From Pseudomonas sp. R84 (GTDB lineage Bacteria > Pseudomonadota > Gammaproteobacteria > Pseudomonadales > Pseudomonadaceae): a DNA stretch of 64,000 bases. The position numbers were made by a program, and so were the translations under genes. Each line of letters starts with the position of its first letter. Position 1 is the first letter of the stretch. Location: the NCBI RefSeq assembly GCF_009834515.1, contig NZ_CP019426.1, positions 3,027,501 through 3,091,500 of the forward strand, written 5' to 3'. This document shows, one piece after another, positions 1 through 8,117 of the stretch. The notes beneath the pieces are model-generated. The model searched no databases. It was not told where the DNA came from and was given only the letters and a program-made list of their open reading frames with translations.

Positions 1-246
1 GGTGGTCCAGTAGGCGTAGCTGGTGATGTAGTTTTTCGAGGCCGTGATGCGGTTTTCCAGCGCGCGAGCCGAGTAAAAGCGGGTTTTGGTGACCTCTTCG
101 CTGTCCAGGCGCTCGGCGATACCCAGCAAAGCGACTGCCGCCGCAATCACGCCACTGACGAACAGCGCTCCGACCGCGAAGGCCAGGCGGCGAGTGACGG
201 CGCTCTGGCGCGGTGGAAGCGGGGCTGCATAGCTGGAAAGGTCCAT
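1..246 (-). CDS. Membrane-anchored sensor/signalling protein, N-terminal fragment
   Basis: The 5' end of a gene that runs off the left edge of the window; the first 82 codons are present. The start is ATG at 246-244. Residues 1-18 are cytoplasmic and basic, about 19-43 form one hydrophobic membrane segment, and then comes a polar stretch containing TKTRFYSARALENR and TSYAYW. That opening (membrane anchor followed by an extracytoplasmic helix rich in E, R and YAYW-like residues) resembles CHASE4-type sensors of GGDEF/EAL proteins, but no catalytic domain is visible here, so the output domain is unknown. The family assignment is inference only. Confidence 0.6.
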   Translation of the reverse strand, partial: MDLSSYAAPLPPRQSAVTRRLAFAVGALFVSGVIAAAVALLGIAERLDSEEVTKTRFYSARALENRITASKNYITSYAYWTT

Positions 247-467
247 GTGCTCGTCCTTGATCCGCTGTCTTCTGAATCTAGAACCACGGCGTGGGCGCAA
301 TGTTCAGATTGTTCTCGGCGACTGCTCTGAAAGCGTAGTGAACCCCGCGTGATTTGTCTTCCCAAGTGCAGGACGCCGATCAGCGGCCAATCCCGAAAGG
401 GCAAGACTTCCCGCGCAAAAACCGGATAATGGCCGCCATTCGTTTAGCCGTATTCTGGTAATCCCGC

Positions 468-2666
468 ATGGAAATCAAGGTCAACTTTCTCGACAACCTT
501 CGACTTGAAGCCAAGTTCGACGACTTCACGGTGATCGCCGATCAGCCCATCCGCTACAAGGGCGATGGCTCGGCACCGGGGCCGTTCGACTACTTTCTGG
601 CATCGTCGGCGTTGTGTGCGGCGTACTTTGTGAAGTTGTACTGCGACACCCGCAACATTCCGACTGAAAACATTCGCCTGTCGCAAAACAACATCGTCGA
701 CCCGGAAAACCGCTACAACCAGATCTTCAAGATCCAGGTCGAGTTGCCGGCGGACATCTCCGAGAAAGATCGCCTGGGCATCCTGCGTTCCATCGATCGC
801 TGCACGGTGAAGAAGGTCGTGCAGACCGGTCCGGAATTCATCATCGAGGAAGTCGAGAATCTCGACGCCGATGCTCAGGCGCTGTTGATGCCGGTGGCCG
901 GTTCGGACGCAGGCACCTTCATCGCCGGCAAAGACCTGCCGCTGGAGCAGACCATCGCCAACATGTCGGGCATTCTGGCCGACCTGGGGATGAAGATCGA
1001 AATCGCTTCGTGGCGCAATATTGTGCCCAACGTCTGGTCGCTGCATATCCGCGATGCCCATTCGCCAATGTGTTTCACCAACGGCAAGGGCGCGACCAAA
1101 GAAGGCGCGCTGGCCTCGGCACTGGGCGAATTCATTGAGCGCCTGAATTGCAACTTCTTCTACAACGACCAGTTCTGGGGCGAAGAAATCGCCAACGCCG
1201 AATTCGTCCACTACCCGGACGAACAGTGGTTCAAACCAGGTCCGAAAGATGAGTTGCCGAGCGAGATTCTCGACGACTACACCCGGAAGATTTACAACCG
1301 TGATGGCGAGTTGCGCGGTTCGAACCTGTTCGACACCAACTCCGGCAACACCCAGCGCGGCATCTGCTCGCTGCCGTTTGTGCGGCAGTCCGACAATGAA
1401 GTGGTGTACTTCCCGTCCAACCTGATTGAAAACCTTTACCTCAGCAACGGCATGAGCGCCGGCAACACCCTCGCCGAAGCGCAGGTGCAGTGCCTGTCGG
1501 AAATCTTCGAACGCGCGGTCAAGCGCGAAATCCTCGAAGGCGAAATGGCCCTGCCGGACGTGCCGCAGGAAGTCCTGGAAAAATACCCGAGCATCCTCGC
1601 CGGCATCAAAGGTCTGGAAGAGCAGGGCTTCCCGGTGCTGGTCAAGGACGCCTCGCTGGGCGGTGAATTCCCGGTGATGTGCGTGACCCTGATGAACCCG
1701 CGCACCGGCGGCGTGTTCGCCTCGTTCGGCGCGCACCCGAGCCTGGAAGTGGCGCTGGAACGCAGCCTCACCGAACTGTTGCAGGGCCGCAGTTTCGAAG
1801 GCCTCAACGACTTGCCGCAGCCGACCTTCTCCGGTCAGGCCGTCACTGAACCGAACAACTTCGTCGAGCACTTTATCGACTCCAGCGGTGTGGTGTCGTG
1901 GCGTTTCTTCAGTGCCAAACCGGACTTCGAATTCGTCGAGTGGGACTTCTCAGGCGATGGCGAAAACTCCAACGCCGAAGAGGCCGCGACGCTGTTCGGC
2001 ATCCTCGAAGACATGGGCAAGGAAGTCTACATGGCGGTCTACGAGCACATCGGCGCCAAGGCCTGCCGGATTCTGGTGCCGGATTACTCGGAGATCTACC
2101 CGGTCGAAGACCTGATCTGGGACAACACCAACAAAGCCCTGCAATTCCGCGCCGACATTCTCAACCTGCACAACCTCAGCAAGGTCGGCCTGCGCAACCT
2201 TGCACAAGGTCTGGAAAACAGCGAGCAGGACGATTACACCGAAATCACCACGCTGATCGGCGTCGAGTTCGACGACAACACGCCGTGGGGCAAGCTGACC
2301 ATTCTGGAACTGCGCCTGCTGATCTGCCTCGCGCTGCAGAAGTACGAGCAGGCCAAGGATCTGGTTGAAGCTTTCCTGCAATACAACGACAACACCGTTG
2401 AGCGCGGCTTGTTCTATCAAGCGGTCAACGTCGTGCTGGAGATGGAACTGGACGAGGATCTGCAGCTGGAAGATTACGAAGCCAACTTCCGTCGCATGTT
2501 CGGCGATGAGCGGATGGATGCGGCGATTGGCTCGGTCAACGGCAGTGTGCGCTTCTACGGTCTGACGCCGACCAGCATGAAGCTGGAAGGGCTGGATCGG
2601 CATTTGCGCTTGATTGAGAGCTATAAGAAGTTGCACACGGCGCGGGCGAATGTGAAGCAGGGCTAA
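468..2666 (+). CDS. OsmC domain/YcaO domain fusion protein
   Basis: A 732-aa protein. Residues about 1-140 form an OsmC-like domain (peroxiredoxin-fold family) with FDYFLASSALCAAYFVKLYC around the expected cysteine helix. Residues about 180-560 form a YcaO domain like that of E. coli YcaO, with the glutamate-bearing helices SALGEFIERL, CLSEIFERAV and LERSLTELLQGR that coordinate ATP/Mg in this family. The C-terminal 150 residues match the helical tail of E. coli YcaO rather than the proline-rich tail of azoline cyclodehydratases. E. coli YcaO (about 586 aa, no OsmC part) has been linked to RimO-dependent beta-methylthiolation of ribosomal protein S12. No precursor peptide or partner enzyme is nearby, so a housekeeping role is more likely than natural-product synthesis. 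Confidence 0.9.
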   Translation: MEIKVNFLDNLRLEAKFDDFTVIADQPIRYKGDGSAPGPFDYFLASSALCAAYFVKLYCDTRNIPTENIRLSQNNIVDPENRYNQIFKIQVELPADISEKDRLGILRSIDRCTVKKVVQTGPEFIIEEVENLDADAQALLMPVAGSDAGTFIAGKDLPLEQTIANMSGILADLGMKIEIASWRNIVPNVWSLHIRDAHSPMCFTNGKGATKEGALASALGEFIERLNCNFFYNDQFWGEEIANAEFVHYPDEQWFKPGPKDELPSEILDDYTRKIYNRDGELRGSNLFDTNSGNTQRGICSLPFVRQSDNEVVYFPSNLIENLYLSNGMSAGNTLAEAQVQCLSEIFERAVKREILEGEMALPDVPQEVLEKYPSILAGIKGLEEQGFPVLVKDASLGGEFPVMCVTLMNPRTGGVFASFGAHPSLEVALERSLTELLQGRSFEGLNDLPQPTFSGQAVTEPNNFVEHFIDSSGVVSWRFFSAKPDFEFVEWDFSGDGENSNAEEAATLFGILEDMGKEVYMAVYEHIGAKACRILVPDYSEIYPVEDLIWDNTNKALQFRADILNLHNLSKVGLRNLAQGLENSEQDDYTEITTLIGVEFDDNTPWGKLTILELRLLICLALQKYEQAKDLVEAFLQYNDNTVERGLFYQAVNVVLEMELDEDLQLEDYEANFRRMFGDERMDAAIGSVNGSVRFYGLTPTSMKLEGLDRHLRLIESYKKLHTARANVKQG

Positions 2667-2698
2667 GGCTGTTTCACATTGAGTTTGGCGGTGGATTC

Positions 2699-2851
2699 AC
2701 CCCTCACCCCAGCCCTCTCCCCTAGGAGAGGGAGCTGATCTGTGAGCTTTTCAAAACCCGAGTTCGACTCGATATCTCAAGTCGGCGTATTTCAACCAAA
2801 CAACTCGGTCAGTCCCCTCTCCCTCTGGGAGAGGGTTAGGGTGAGGGGCTT
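2699..2851. repeat. REP-type repeats with CCCTCTCCC/GGGAGAGGG hairpin
   Basis: Two close copies of the REP-like core follow the YcaO gene. The first (about 2700-2731) reads CCCTCACCCC then CCCTCTCCCC and GGAGAGGG. The second (about 2810-2851) has the CCCTCTCCC / GGGAGAGGG hairpin followed by TTAGGGTGAGGGG. Between them lies TCGACTCGATATCTCAAGTC and CTCGGTCAGT, the same flank as in the tandem arrays at 6.6-7.4 kb and 29.2-29.6 kb. The right copy overlaps the 3' end of the convergent thioesterase gene and may act as a bidirectional terminator. Confidence 0.8.
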
Positions 2852-3351
2852 TTGCTTTTTCGCCCATGCGCCGAATCCGCCAGTTGCCCGGTATCGACCC
2901 GCACAAACACCGAATCACCCACTGCCGTCAGCACATCCCCGGCATACACCTCACAGATAACCCGCGTCTTGCGCCCAACTTCACCCTCGACCTTTGCCCG
3001 CAAAACCAGCGTCACGCCCATCGGCGTCGGCTTGATGAATTTGATGCCAAGGTTGCCAGTGACGCAGTCGATGCGCGGCAGGCTGCGGGGTTCGCGGTTT
3101 TCGGCGCGGTAGTGGTAGGCCATGGCCGTCCAGTTTGAATGGCAGTCGACCAGCATGGCGATCAGGCCCCCGTAGACCAGATCTGGCCAGCCGCAGTACT
3201 TGGCCTCCGGCAGATGTTCGGCGATCACGTGCTCGCCGTCTTCATGCCAGTGGCTTTTGACGTGCAGGCCGTGGGGGTTGCGGCCGCCGCAGCCGTAGCA
3301 AACGCCTTCTGGCGCGGCGAGGTCTTGCAGAGGGGTAACGAGGCTGGACAT
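2836..3351 (-). CDS. PaaI-family (hotdog) thioesterase
   Basis: A 171-aa hotdog-fold protein. The pattern CYGCGGRNPHGLHV near residue 18 and YGGLIAMLVDCHSNWTA near residue 60 is that of small PaaI/YbgC-like acyl-CoA thioesterases, where HGG/YGG-L..L.D forms the catalytic helix. The C-terminal half carries the usual beta strands (GNLGIKFIKPTPMG, RKTRVICEVYAGD). The last residues (SAHGRKSKSPSP) are encoded by the REP repeat, so the tail is probably not functional. The gene lies 9 bp downstream of the diguanylate cyclase gene's end on the same strand. The substrate cannot be read from the sequence. Confidence 0.85.
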   Translation of the reverse strand: MSSLVTPLQDLAAPEGVCYGCGGRNPHGLHVKSHWHEDGEHVIAEHLPEAKYCGWPDLVYGGLIAMLVDCHSNWTAMAYHYRAENREPRSLPRIDCVTGNLGIKFIKPTPMGVTLVLRAKVEGEVGRKTRVICEVYAGDVLTAVGDSVFVRVDTGQLADSAHGRKSKSPSP

Positions 3352-3359
3352 GGTTTTTA

Positions 3360-4517
3360 TTATCCTGGAGTGGTGAGTCCGGTCAGGCGCAGGCGATTGC
3401 GTCCGCCGCGTTTCGATTCGTAGAGGGCGGCATCGCCTTGTTCTATCAGAGCGGTGAGGTTGGCCGGCGGGTTGTCGAACAGGCTGGCGCCGATGCTCAG
3501 GGTCACGGCAGCGGTGGTGGGGAATGTCTGCGAAGTGGTGCTGAGAAACTGCTCGCGCAATGTGTTGCCCAGTTCCATGACGCGCTCACTCGATGCGCTG
3601 TTGAGGAGGATGACAAACTCATCACCGCCCAGACGCGCTGTCAGCGCATTGCGCGGCAGCACCGAGCGGATCATCTCGCTCAACGCGATCAGCAAACGAT
3701 CGCCGGCGGTGTGACCGTACTGGTCGTTGACCAGTTTGAAGTTGTCGATGTCGATCAGCAGCAGGGCGCCGGGATGCTCCGGCGAAACCTGTTCGAGCAG
3801 GCGCGGCGCGCGTTTTTCCAGAGCGCGGCGGTTGTACAGGGCGGTCAGTGGGTCGCGCTCGGCGAGGCGGGCGATCTGTTTTTCCCGGCGATAGCGTTCG
3901 GTGCCGGTCATCGACAGGGCGATCAACATGATCGCCATCGCGCCTTCAACCAGAGAAATCTGGATGATCTCGCCACGAAACGCCGCGAGATCGATCAACG
4001 TCCCGGGGATCACCACCGTCAGGGCTTTGGCTACGTAGAAAATTCCGTGACCGAGCAGCACATAGCGCAATTGCACCGCGCCGACGCTCAACGATTTGCC
4101 ATGGGGGCGCAGCAGTGAGCTGGCCTTGAGGGTCGCCAGCGCCACCAGCAACGAATTGGCCGCCAGCATGACCTTCGACCACAGTGGCCCGTCCGGCAGC
4201 AACAGCATGATCAGCCAAGTGACAAAGATCAGGTACCAGGCCGGCGACAACCGTATCTGGGTGAAGCGCGCTACGCCGAGCAGGAACAGGAAGTGCGCGG
4301 TCACCAGCAAGCCGTTGGCGAACCAGATGCCGATCAGCAAAAAGCCGCTGCTGCGCAGCAGGGCCAGGGTGGAGCCGACGGTGATGGTGGCGAAACCGGC
4401 GCTCCAGAACAGTAGCGAAGGCTCACGAATGCTGCGCCATTCGATCGCCAGATACAGCGCGGCAGCGGCTGCGAGGGCGATGGAAATGGTCAACATCGTA
4501 GGTGGGTCGAGCGGCAT
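3360..4517 (-). CDS. Membrane diguanylate cyclase (GGDEF)
   Basis: A protein of about 385 aa. The first about 205 residues form roughly six hydrophobic segments (an integral-membrane sensor without a recognised name). A GGDEF domain follows, with DPLTALYNRRAL at its start, the Mg/GTP loop IDIDNFKLVNDQYGH and an intact signature ARLGGDEF around residues 294-301. Catalytic residues are present, so c-di-GMP synthesis is expected. The RxxD inhibitory site is not found at its usual place upstream of GGDEF (RNALTARL instead), so product inhibition may be absent. The start ATG at 4517 gives MPLDPPTML; an in-frame TTG at 4544 would add nine residues and has no better ribosome-binding site. Confidence 0.9.
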   Translation of the reverse strand: MPLDPPTMLTISIALAAAAALYLAIEWRSIREPSLLFWSAGFATITVGSTLALLRSSGFLLIGIWFANGLLVTAHFLFLLGVARFTQIRLSPAWYLIFVTWLIMLLLPDGPLWSKVMLAANSLLVALATLKASSLLRPHGKSLSVGAVQLRYVLLGHGIFYVAKALTVVIPGTLIDLAAFRGEIIQISLVEGAMAIMLIALSMTGTERYRREKQIARLAERDPLTALYNRRALEKRAPRLLEQVSPEHPGALLLIDIDNFKLVNDQYGHTAGDRLLIALSEMIRSVLPRNALTARLGGDEFVILLNSASSERVMELGNTLREQFLSTTSQTFPTTAAVTLSIGASLFDNPPANLTALIEQGDAALYESKRGGRNRLRLTGLTTPG

Positions 4518-4665
4518 TTCTTGATGAGCCTGTCTGATTGGCAATTAGACCGGCGATTGTAAGCGTTCGGGCGGTTTTTTCGCAGAGGCCTTATTGCCGC
4601 GCAGACCATTGGCTACGGGAGGGCGCAGTCGTCAGCCGCCACCCTGACCACATGCCGTTCGGTCA

Positions 4666-4911
4666 TTACTTGGGCGTGAGCCAGGTGTCGACGACTCGAC
4701 GATCCAGTTCCTCCCAGTAGGCCATGCCCAGCACGCGCGTGGTGTTGAGCCCGCGCAGGTAACCGCGCAACTGATTGGCGGTGTCGATGATGAGCTGCGG
4801 GTCGGTGATGCCTTCGTTCAGCAATACGCTTTCGTACTGAACCAGATACTCGGCCACACGCTCGCGGAAATCGGGCAGAACGGCGTCACGGATCAGGTCA
4901 AACGTTCTCAA
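4666..4911 (-). CDS. Small conserved hypothetical protein
   Basis: An 81-aa soluble helical protein (MRTFDLIRDAV at the N terminus, VVDTWLTPK at the end). I recognise no family. The start is a TTG at 4911-4909 placed six bases after a good GGAG ribosome-binding site, with no upstream ATG option, which supports it being a real gene with a rare start codon. It sits alone between the diguanylate cyclase gene and a divergently transcribed exported protein. There are no cysteines, signal peptide or membrane segments. Confidence 0.6.
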   Translation of the reverse strand: MRTFDLIRDAVLPDFRERVAEYLVQYESVLLNEGITDPQLIIDTANQLRGYLRGLNTTRVLGMAYWEELDRRVVDTWLTPK

Positions 4912-5082
4912 GGCGAACTCCTCATTTCATGTTTTTCTCGTTGTAGTTGAGTGTGTACCAGTCTGTACGTCGCGCAACTATTGCTAGAAGTAATAGTGAC
5001 CATCACGAAACGCAAGTTCTGCTTTGTCGGCGATCGGCGGAAAATCACTTCCATCGAATACGCAGCTCAAGGAATTTGCGCG

Positions 5083-5727
5083 ATGAACACATTGACCCGA
5101 CTGGCTTTGGTCGCCTTGCTGACAGGCGGCGCACTGTTCACAGCCCCGACTTACGCAGCCGACGCCGGGTCGTGTCATTTCCAGACCATCACGGGCAGCA
5201 GCGCCACGTTGCAGCACTCGCAAACCGTGGGTGTGTTGCTCAGCGAGAATACCCTGGACAACCTGCAATACCTTGAGCGTTACCACGACATGGCGGTCAG
5301 TGGCGCTAAAGATGCGCTGGATTCGCGGATTCGTGAAGCCTTTGTCAGCAGTTCTGATCCGGAACTGGCCATCGACTGGCTGGTGAGTTCGCTGCAACAG
5401 CAGTTCTTGTCCGTGACGGTTTACGACAACCTTGATGCGTTGGTACAGGCGCATCCGGACATCGTGGTGAAGCTCGACACCTTCAATCGTTTGCTGACGC
5501 AGCAAAACAGCCTGGTCGAAGCGCGTTTCACCGCACGTTTCTACGACGCCGACCTGCAATACATCGGCAAGGCTGAAGGCGCTGTCGAGAAGCAGTTGCC
5601 TTCGGTGTGGGTGCATAACCAGGCAGCAACCGCAATCGCTGCGCAGATCGATAAGCAGCGTGACCTGCAACTCCACGCGTTGCAGCAATTCGATGTGTCG
5701 CTCAAGGCGCTGGTGGCGTCGAGCTGA
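5083..5727 (+). CDS. Exported hypothetical protein
   Basis: A 214-aa protein with a clear Sec signal peptide (hydrophobic core LALVALLTGGALF, cleavage after PTYAA). The mature part is mostly helical, with a single cysteine soon after the cleavage site (DAGSCHF). I do not recognise a family. The start ATG at 5083 has an AAGG element about 12 bases upstream. A small lipoprotein gene follows 86 bp downstream on the same strand and may be co-transcribed; both would be envelope proteins. Confidence 0.7.
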   Translation: MNTLTRLALVALLTGGALFTAPTYAADAGSCHFQTITGSSATLQHSQTVGVLLSENTLDNLQYLERYHDMAVSGAKDALDSRIREAFVSSSDPELAIDWLVSSLQQQFLSVTVYDNLDALVQAHPDIVVKLDTFNRLLTQQNSLVEARFTARFYDADLQYIGKAEGAVEKQLPSVWVHNQAATAIAAQIDKQRDLQLHALQQFDVSLKALVASS

Positions 5728-5813
5728 TTACTTAAAACATAAATGGCGACGGCGGCTCCGTGAGGCTGAACCGTTGCCGGTTGAACCGAACCTTTATTTT
5801 CAGGATGACACCG

Positions 5814-6155
5814 ATGCGTCTTTTCTTTGTGCCTGCTTTGGCCGTTGCCTCTTTGTTGCTCGCCGGTTGTGCTTCGGCGCCGAATAATCCGAGCCTTACT
5901 CTGCAGACCAGCAAGACGCCTGCGCAGTACGCCGACTGTGTTGTGCCGAAGTTGCAGGGCAGTGCGTTGACCCCGACGGTTTCGCAGACTCAGCGCAGTT
6001 ACCGGATTGTGGTGCCGAGCAAGATTTCTGCTGACAACGTGTTGGAGGCGTACAAGGCAGGTAATGGCGGCAAGGTGTTTATCTACGAGCGGCATTTGTT
6101 GGCTTCGAATCTTTTGCCTTCGAGTTTTGAGCGGGCTGCGCAGGATTGCATCTGA
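5814..6155 (+). CDS. Small putative lipoprotein
   Basis: A 113-aa protein with a lipoprotein signal: a basic start, a hydrophobic core and the lipobox LLAGC at residues 15-19, so Cys19 would be acylated and the protein anchored to a membrane. The mature part (SYRIVVPSKISADNVLEAY, then YERHLLAS) has two further cysteines, Cys41 and Cys112, near the start and the end of the chain. AGGA lies eight bases before the ATG at 5814; an in-frame ATG at 5805 is the alternative start. It follows the exported protein at 5083-5727. The function is unknown. Confidence 0.72.
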   Translation: MRLFFVPALAVASLLLAGCASAPNNPSLTLQTSKTPAQYADCVVPKLQGSALTPTVSQTQRSYRIVVPSKISADNVLEAYKAGNGGKVFIYERHLLASNLLPSSFERAAQDCI

Positions 6156-6171
6156 TTTTGGCTTTTGTACG

Positions 6172-6605
6172 TATTTGACTGAGCTCCTTTGGTTGGCCGC
6201 AACCAACCAATTTTTTGCCTCGCGGCCTTATGGGGTTGTGGGGTTTTTTTTTGTTTGGGCTTGGCGGGCTTTGGGCCGACCATGCTATTGGGTTTTGGGT
6301 GAATATCCGTTGCTGCGGGTGTTGCCGCTGGCGGTTTCGCTCTTACAGCGAGTCCCTTTGGCAAACGCCCCAAAGGAACCAAAGGTCTGGGCCCCGGCGT
6401 TCGGCCCTCGCCGTGGCTCGGGTTCCTTCGTTACGGGATCTATCCGGGGGCATCGCCTACTGTTTGCTTCGCTGCACCTCCTCTCGATGCATTCGACTTC
6501 GTCGAACGGTCGCTACGCTCCCACCCCCGGATAAATCCCTCCACTCAGCCTGCCGAAGGGGCCAGCACGGCAAGATCAAAAGCTTCAGCCGAGCTAACGC
6601 TCATC
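6172..6605. repeat. Pseudomonas-type long intergenic repeat, no gene
   Basis: A non-coding block after the lipoprotein gene. It contains a poly-T tract (6244-6251), then GAATATCCGTTGCTGCGG, GCTCTTACAGCGAGTCCCTT and CCCCAAAGGAACCAAAGG, and ends with CGCTACGCTCCCACCCCCGG. From memory, this series of phrases recurs between genes of many Pseudomonas genomes. The open frames across it have no ribosome-binding site and no family resemblance. It may be a transcribed, structured element or decayed mobile DNA; the sequence alone does not decide. Confidence 0.55.
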
Positions 6606-6640
6606 CTGTTGAGTGGTGAGGAGCGGGGAGGGTGTAGTTT

Positions 6641-7415
6641 TTGATTTGCTCCGAATTTGAGTGCGGCTCGGTATTTCATGTCGCTGTATCTCTCGCCATC
6701 ACCTCGCTCAGTTCCCTCTCCCTCCGGGAGAGGGCTAGGGTGAGGGGCTTTTGATTTGCTTCCGAATTCGAGTGCGGCTCGGTATTTCATGTCGGTGTAT
6801 CTCTCGCAATCACCTCGGTCAGTTCCCTCTCCCTCCGGGAGAGGGCTAGGGTGAGGGGCTTTTGATCTGGTGCAGTATTGAGTTCAACTCGGTATTTCAT
6901 ATCGCTGTATTTCTCGCAATCACCTCGGTCAGTTCCCTCTCCCTCCGGGAGAGGGCTAGGGTGAGGGGCTTTTGATTTGCTCCGAATTCGAGTGCGGCTC
7001 GGTATTTCATGTCGCTGTATCTCTCGCCATCACCTCGGTCAGTTCCCTCTCCCTCCGGGAGAGGGCTAGGGTGAGGGGCTTTTGATTTGCTCCGAATTCG
7101 AGTGCGGCTCGGTATTTCATGTCGCTGTATCTCTCGCCATCACCTCGGTCAGTTCCCTCTCCCTCCGGGAGAGGGCTAGGGTGAGGGGCTTTTGATTTGC
7201 TCCGAATTCGAGTGCGGCTCGGTATTTCATGTCGCTGTATCTCTCGCCATCACCTCGGTCAGTTCCCTCTCCCTCCGGGAGAGGGCTAGGGTGAGGGGCT
7301 TTTGATTTGCTCCGAATTCGAGTGCGGCTCGGTATTTCATGTCGGTGTATCTCTCGCCCTCACCTCGGTCAGTTCCTTCTCCCTCCGGGAGAGGGCTAGG
7401 GTGAGGGGCTTTTGA
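6641..7415. repeat. Tandem array of seven 110-bp REP-containing units
   Basis: Seven direct repeats; the GTTCCCTCTC (or GTTCCTTCTC) phrase recurs at 6711, 6822, 6932, 7042, 7152, 7262 and 7372, a period of 110 bp (111 once). Each unit carries TTTGATTTGCTCCGAATTCG (or a variant), GGTATTTCATGTCG and the perfect hairpin arms CCCTCTCCC / GGGAGAGGG with a three-base loop, then CTAGGGTGAGGGG. Units are nearly identical, which suggests recent unequal exchange. There is no gene in the array and no variable spacers, so it is not CRISPR. It ends 60 bp before the LysE gene. Confidence 0.9.
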
Positions 7416-7475
7416 TCTGGGCTATGTGGCCGGTTGTTGTAACATGCGGCTACTTCAATCATACGAGCAGCGAAA

Positions 7476-8117
7476 ATGGATTCTCACTCGATATTGACCT
7501 TCACTCTGGTCGCCGCAATTGCCATCGCCAGTCCGGGGCCGGCGACGCTGATGGCGATCAACAATAGCCTTGCTCACGGGCAGCGCAGTACGATCTGGTC
7601 GTCGCTGGGCAATGCCAGTGGGCTGTTTTGTCTGTCGGCAGCGGCGATGTTGGGGTTGGGGGCGTTGTTGGCCAGTTCCGAAATTCTGTTCAACGCGGTG
7701 AAGATCATCGGTGCGGGGTATCTGTTCTACCTCGGGGTCAGGCAGTTGTTCAAAAAGGGGCCGATGTTGCCGGAAGGGACTGAGGGGGAGGCGAGCAAGG
7801 TGCGGCCGACTCGCGGCAAGTTGTATAAATCGGCCTTTTTGACGGCGGTCACCAACCCCAAGGCGACGATGTTTTTTACTGCGTTGTTTCCCCAGTTCAT
7901 TGATCAGGGCGCGACGCTGCTGCCGCAGTTTCTGATCCTGACTTCGATCTTCATGGCGTTGTCGGTGTCTTCACTGTGCGTTTACGCCGCGCTCGCCGCG
8001 CGTGCGAAGGGTGTGCTGACCCGTCCGGCCTTGTCCCGTTGGGTCAGTCGTGTGGTCGGTTCGACCTTTATCGGTTTTGGTGCGGCGATTCTGACGATGC
8101 GTCGGCAGGCGGCTTAA
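7476..8117 (+). CDS. LysE/RhtB-family amino-acid exporter
   Basis: A 213-aa inner-membrane protein with about five to six transmembrane segments. The N-terminal signature AIASPGPATLMAINNSLAHG is diagnostic for the LysE/RhtB family, and GAGYLFYLGVRQLF and AFLTAVTNPKATMFFTALFPQF match its second and third conserved blocks. These carriers export amino acids such as threonine, homoserine lactone or lysine; the substrate here is not predictable. The stop codon overlaps the convergent histidine-kinase stop by four bases. The tandem REP array lies just upstream, so the promoter must fit between about 7416 and 7475. Confidence 0.9.
   Translation: MDSHSILTFTLVAAIAIASPGPATLMAINNSLAHGQRSTIWSSLGNASGLFCLSAAAMLGLGALLASSEILFNAVKIIGAGYLFYLGVRQLFKKGPMLPEGTEGEASKVRPTRGKLYKSAFLTAVTNPKATMFFTALFPQFIDQGATLLPQFLILTSIFMALSVSSLCVYAALAARAKGVLTRPALSRWVSRVVGSTFIGFGAAILTMRRQAA

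Noticed and set aside
444..1871. A 475-codon open frame on the minus strand across the YcaO gene
   Set aside because: It is antisense to a well-supported gene, has no ribosome-binding site and a low-complexity, His/Gln/Arg-rich composition typical of shadow frames in GC-rich DNA.
6641..7415. Tandem array considered as CRISPR
   Set aside because: The whole 110-bp unit is repeated with no variable spacers of constant size and no cas genes are present.
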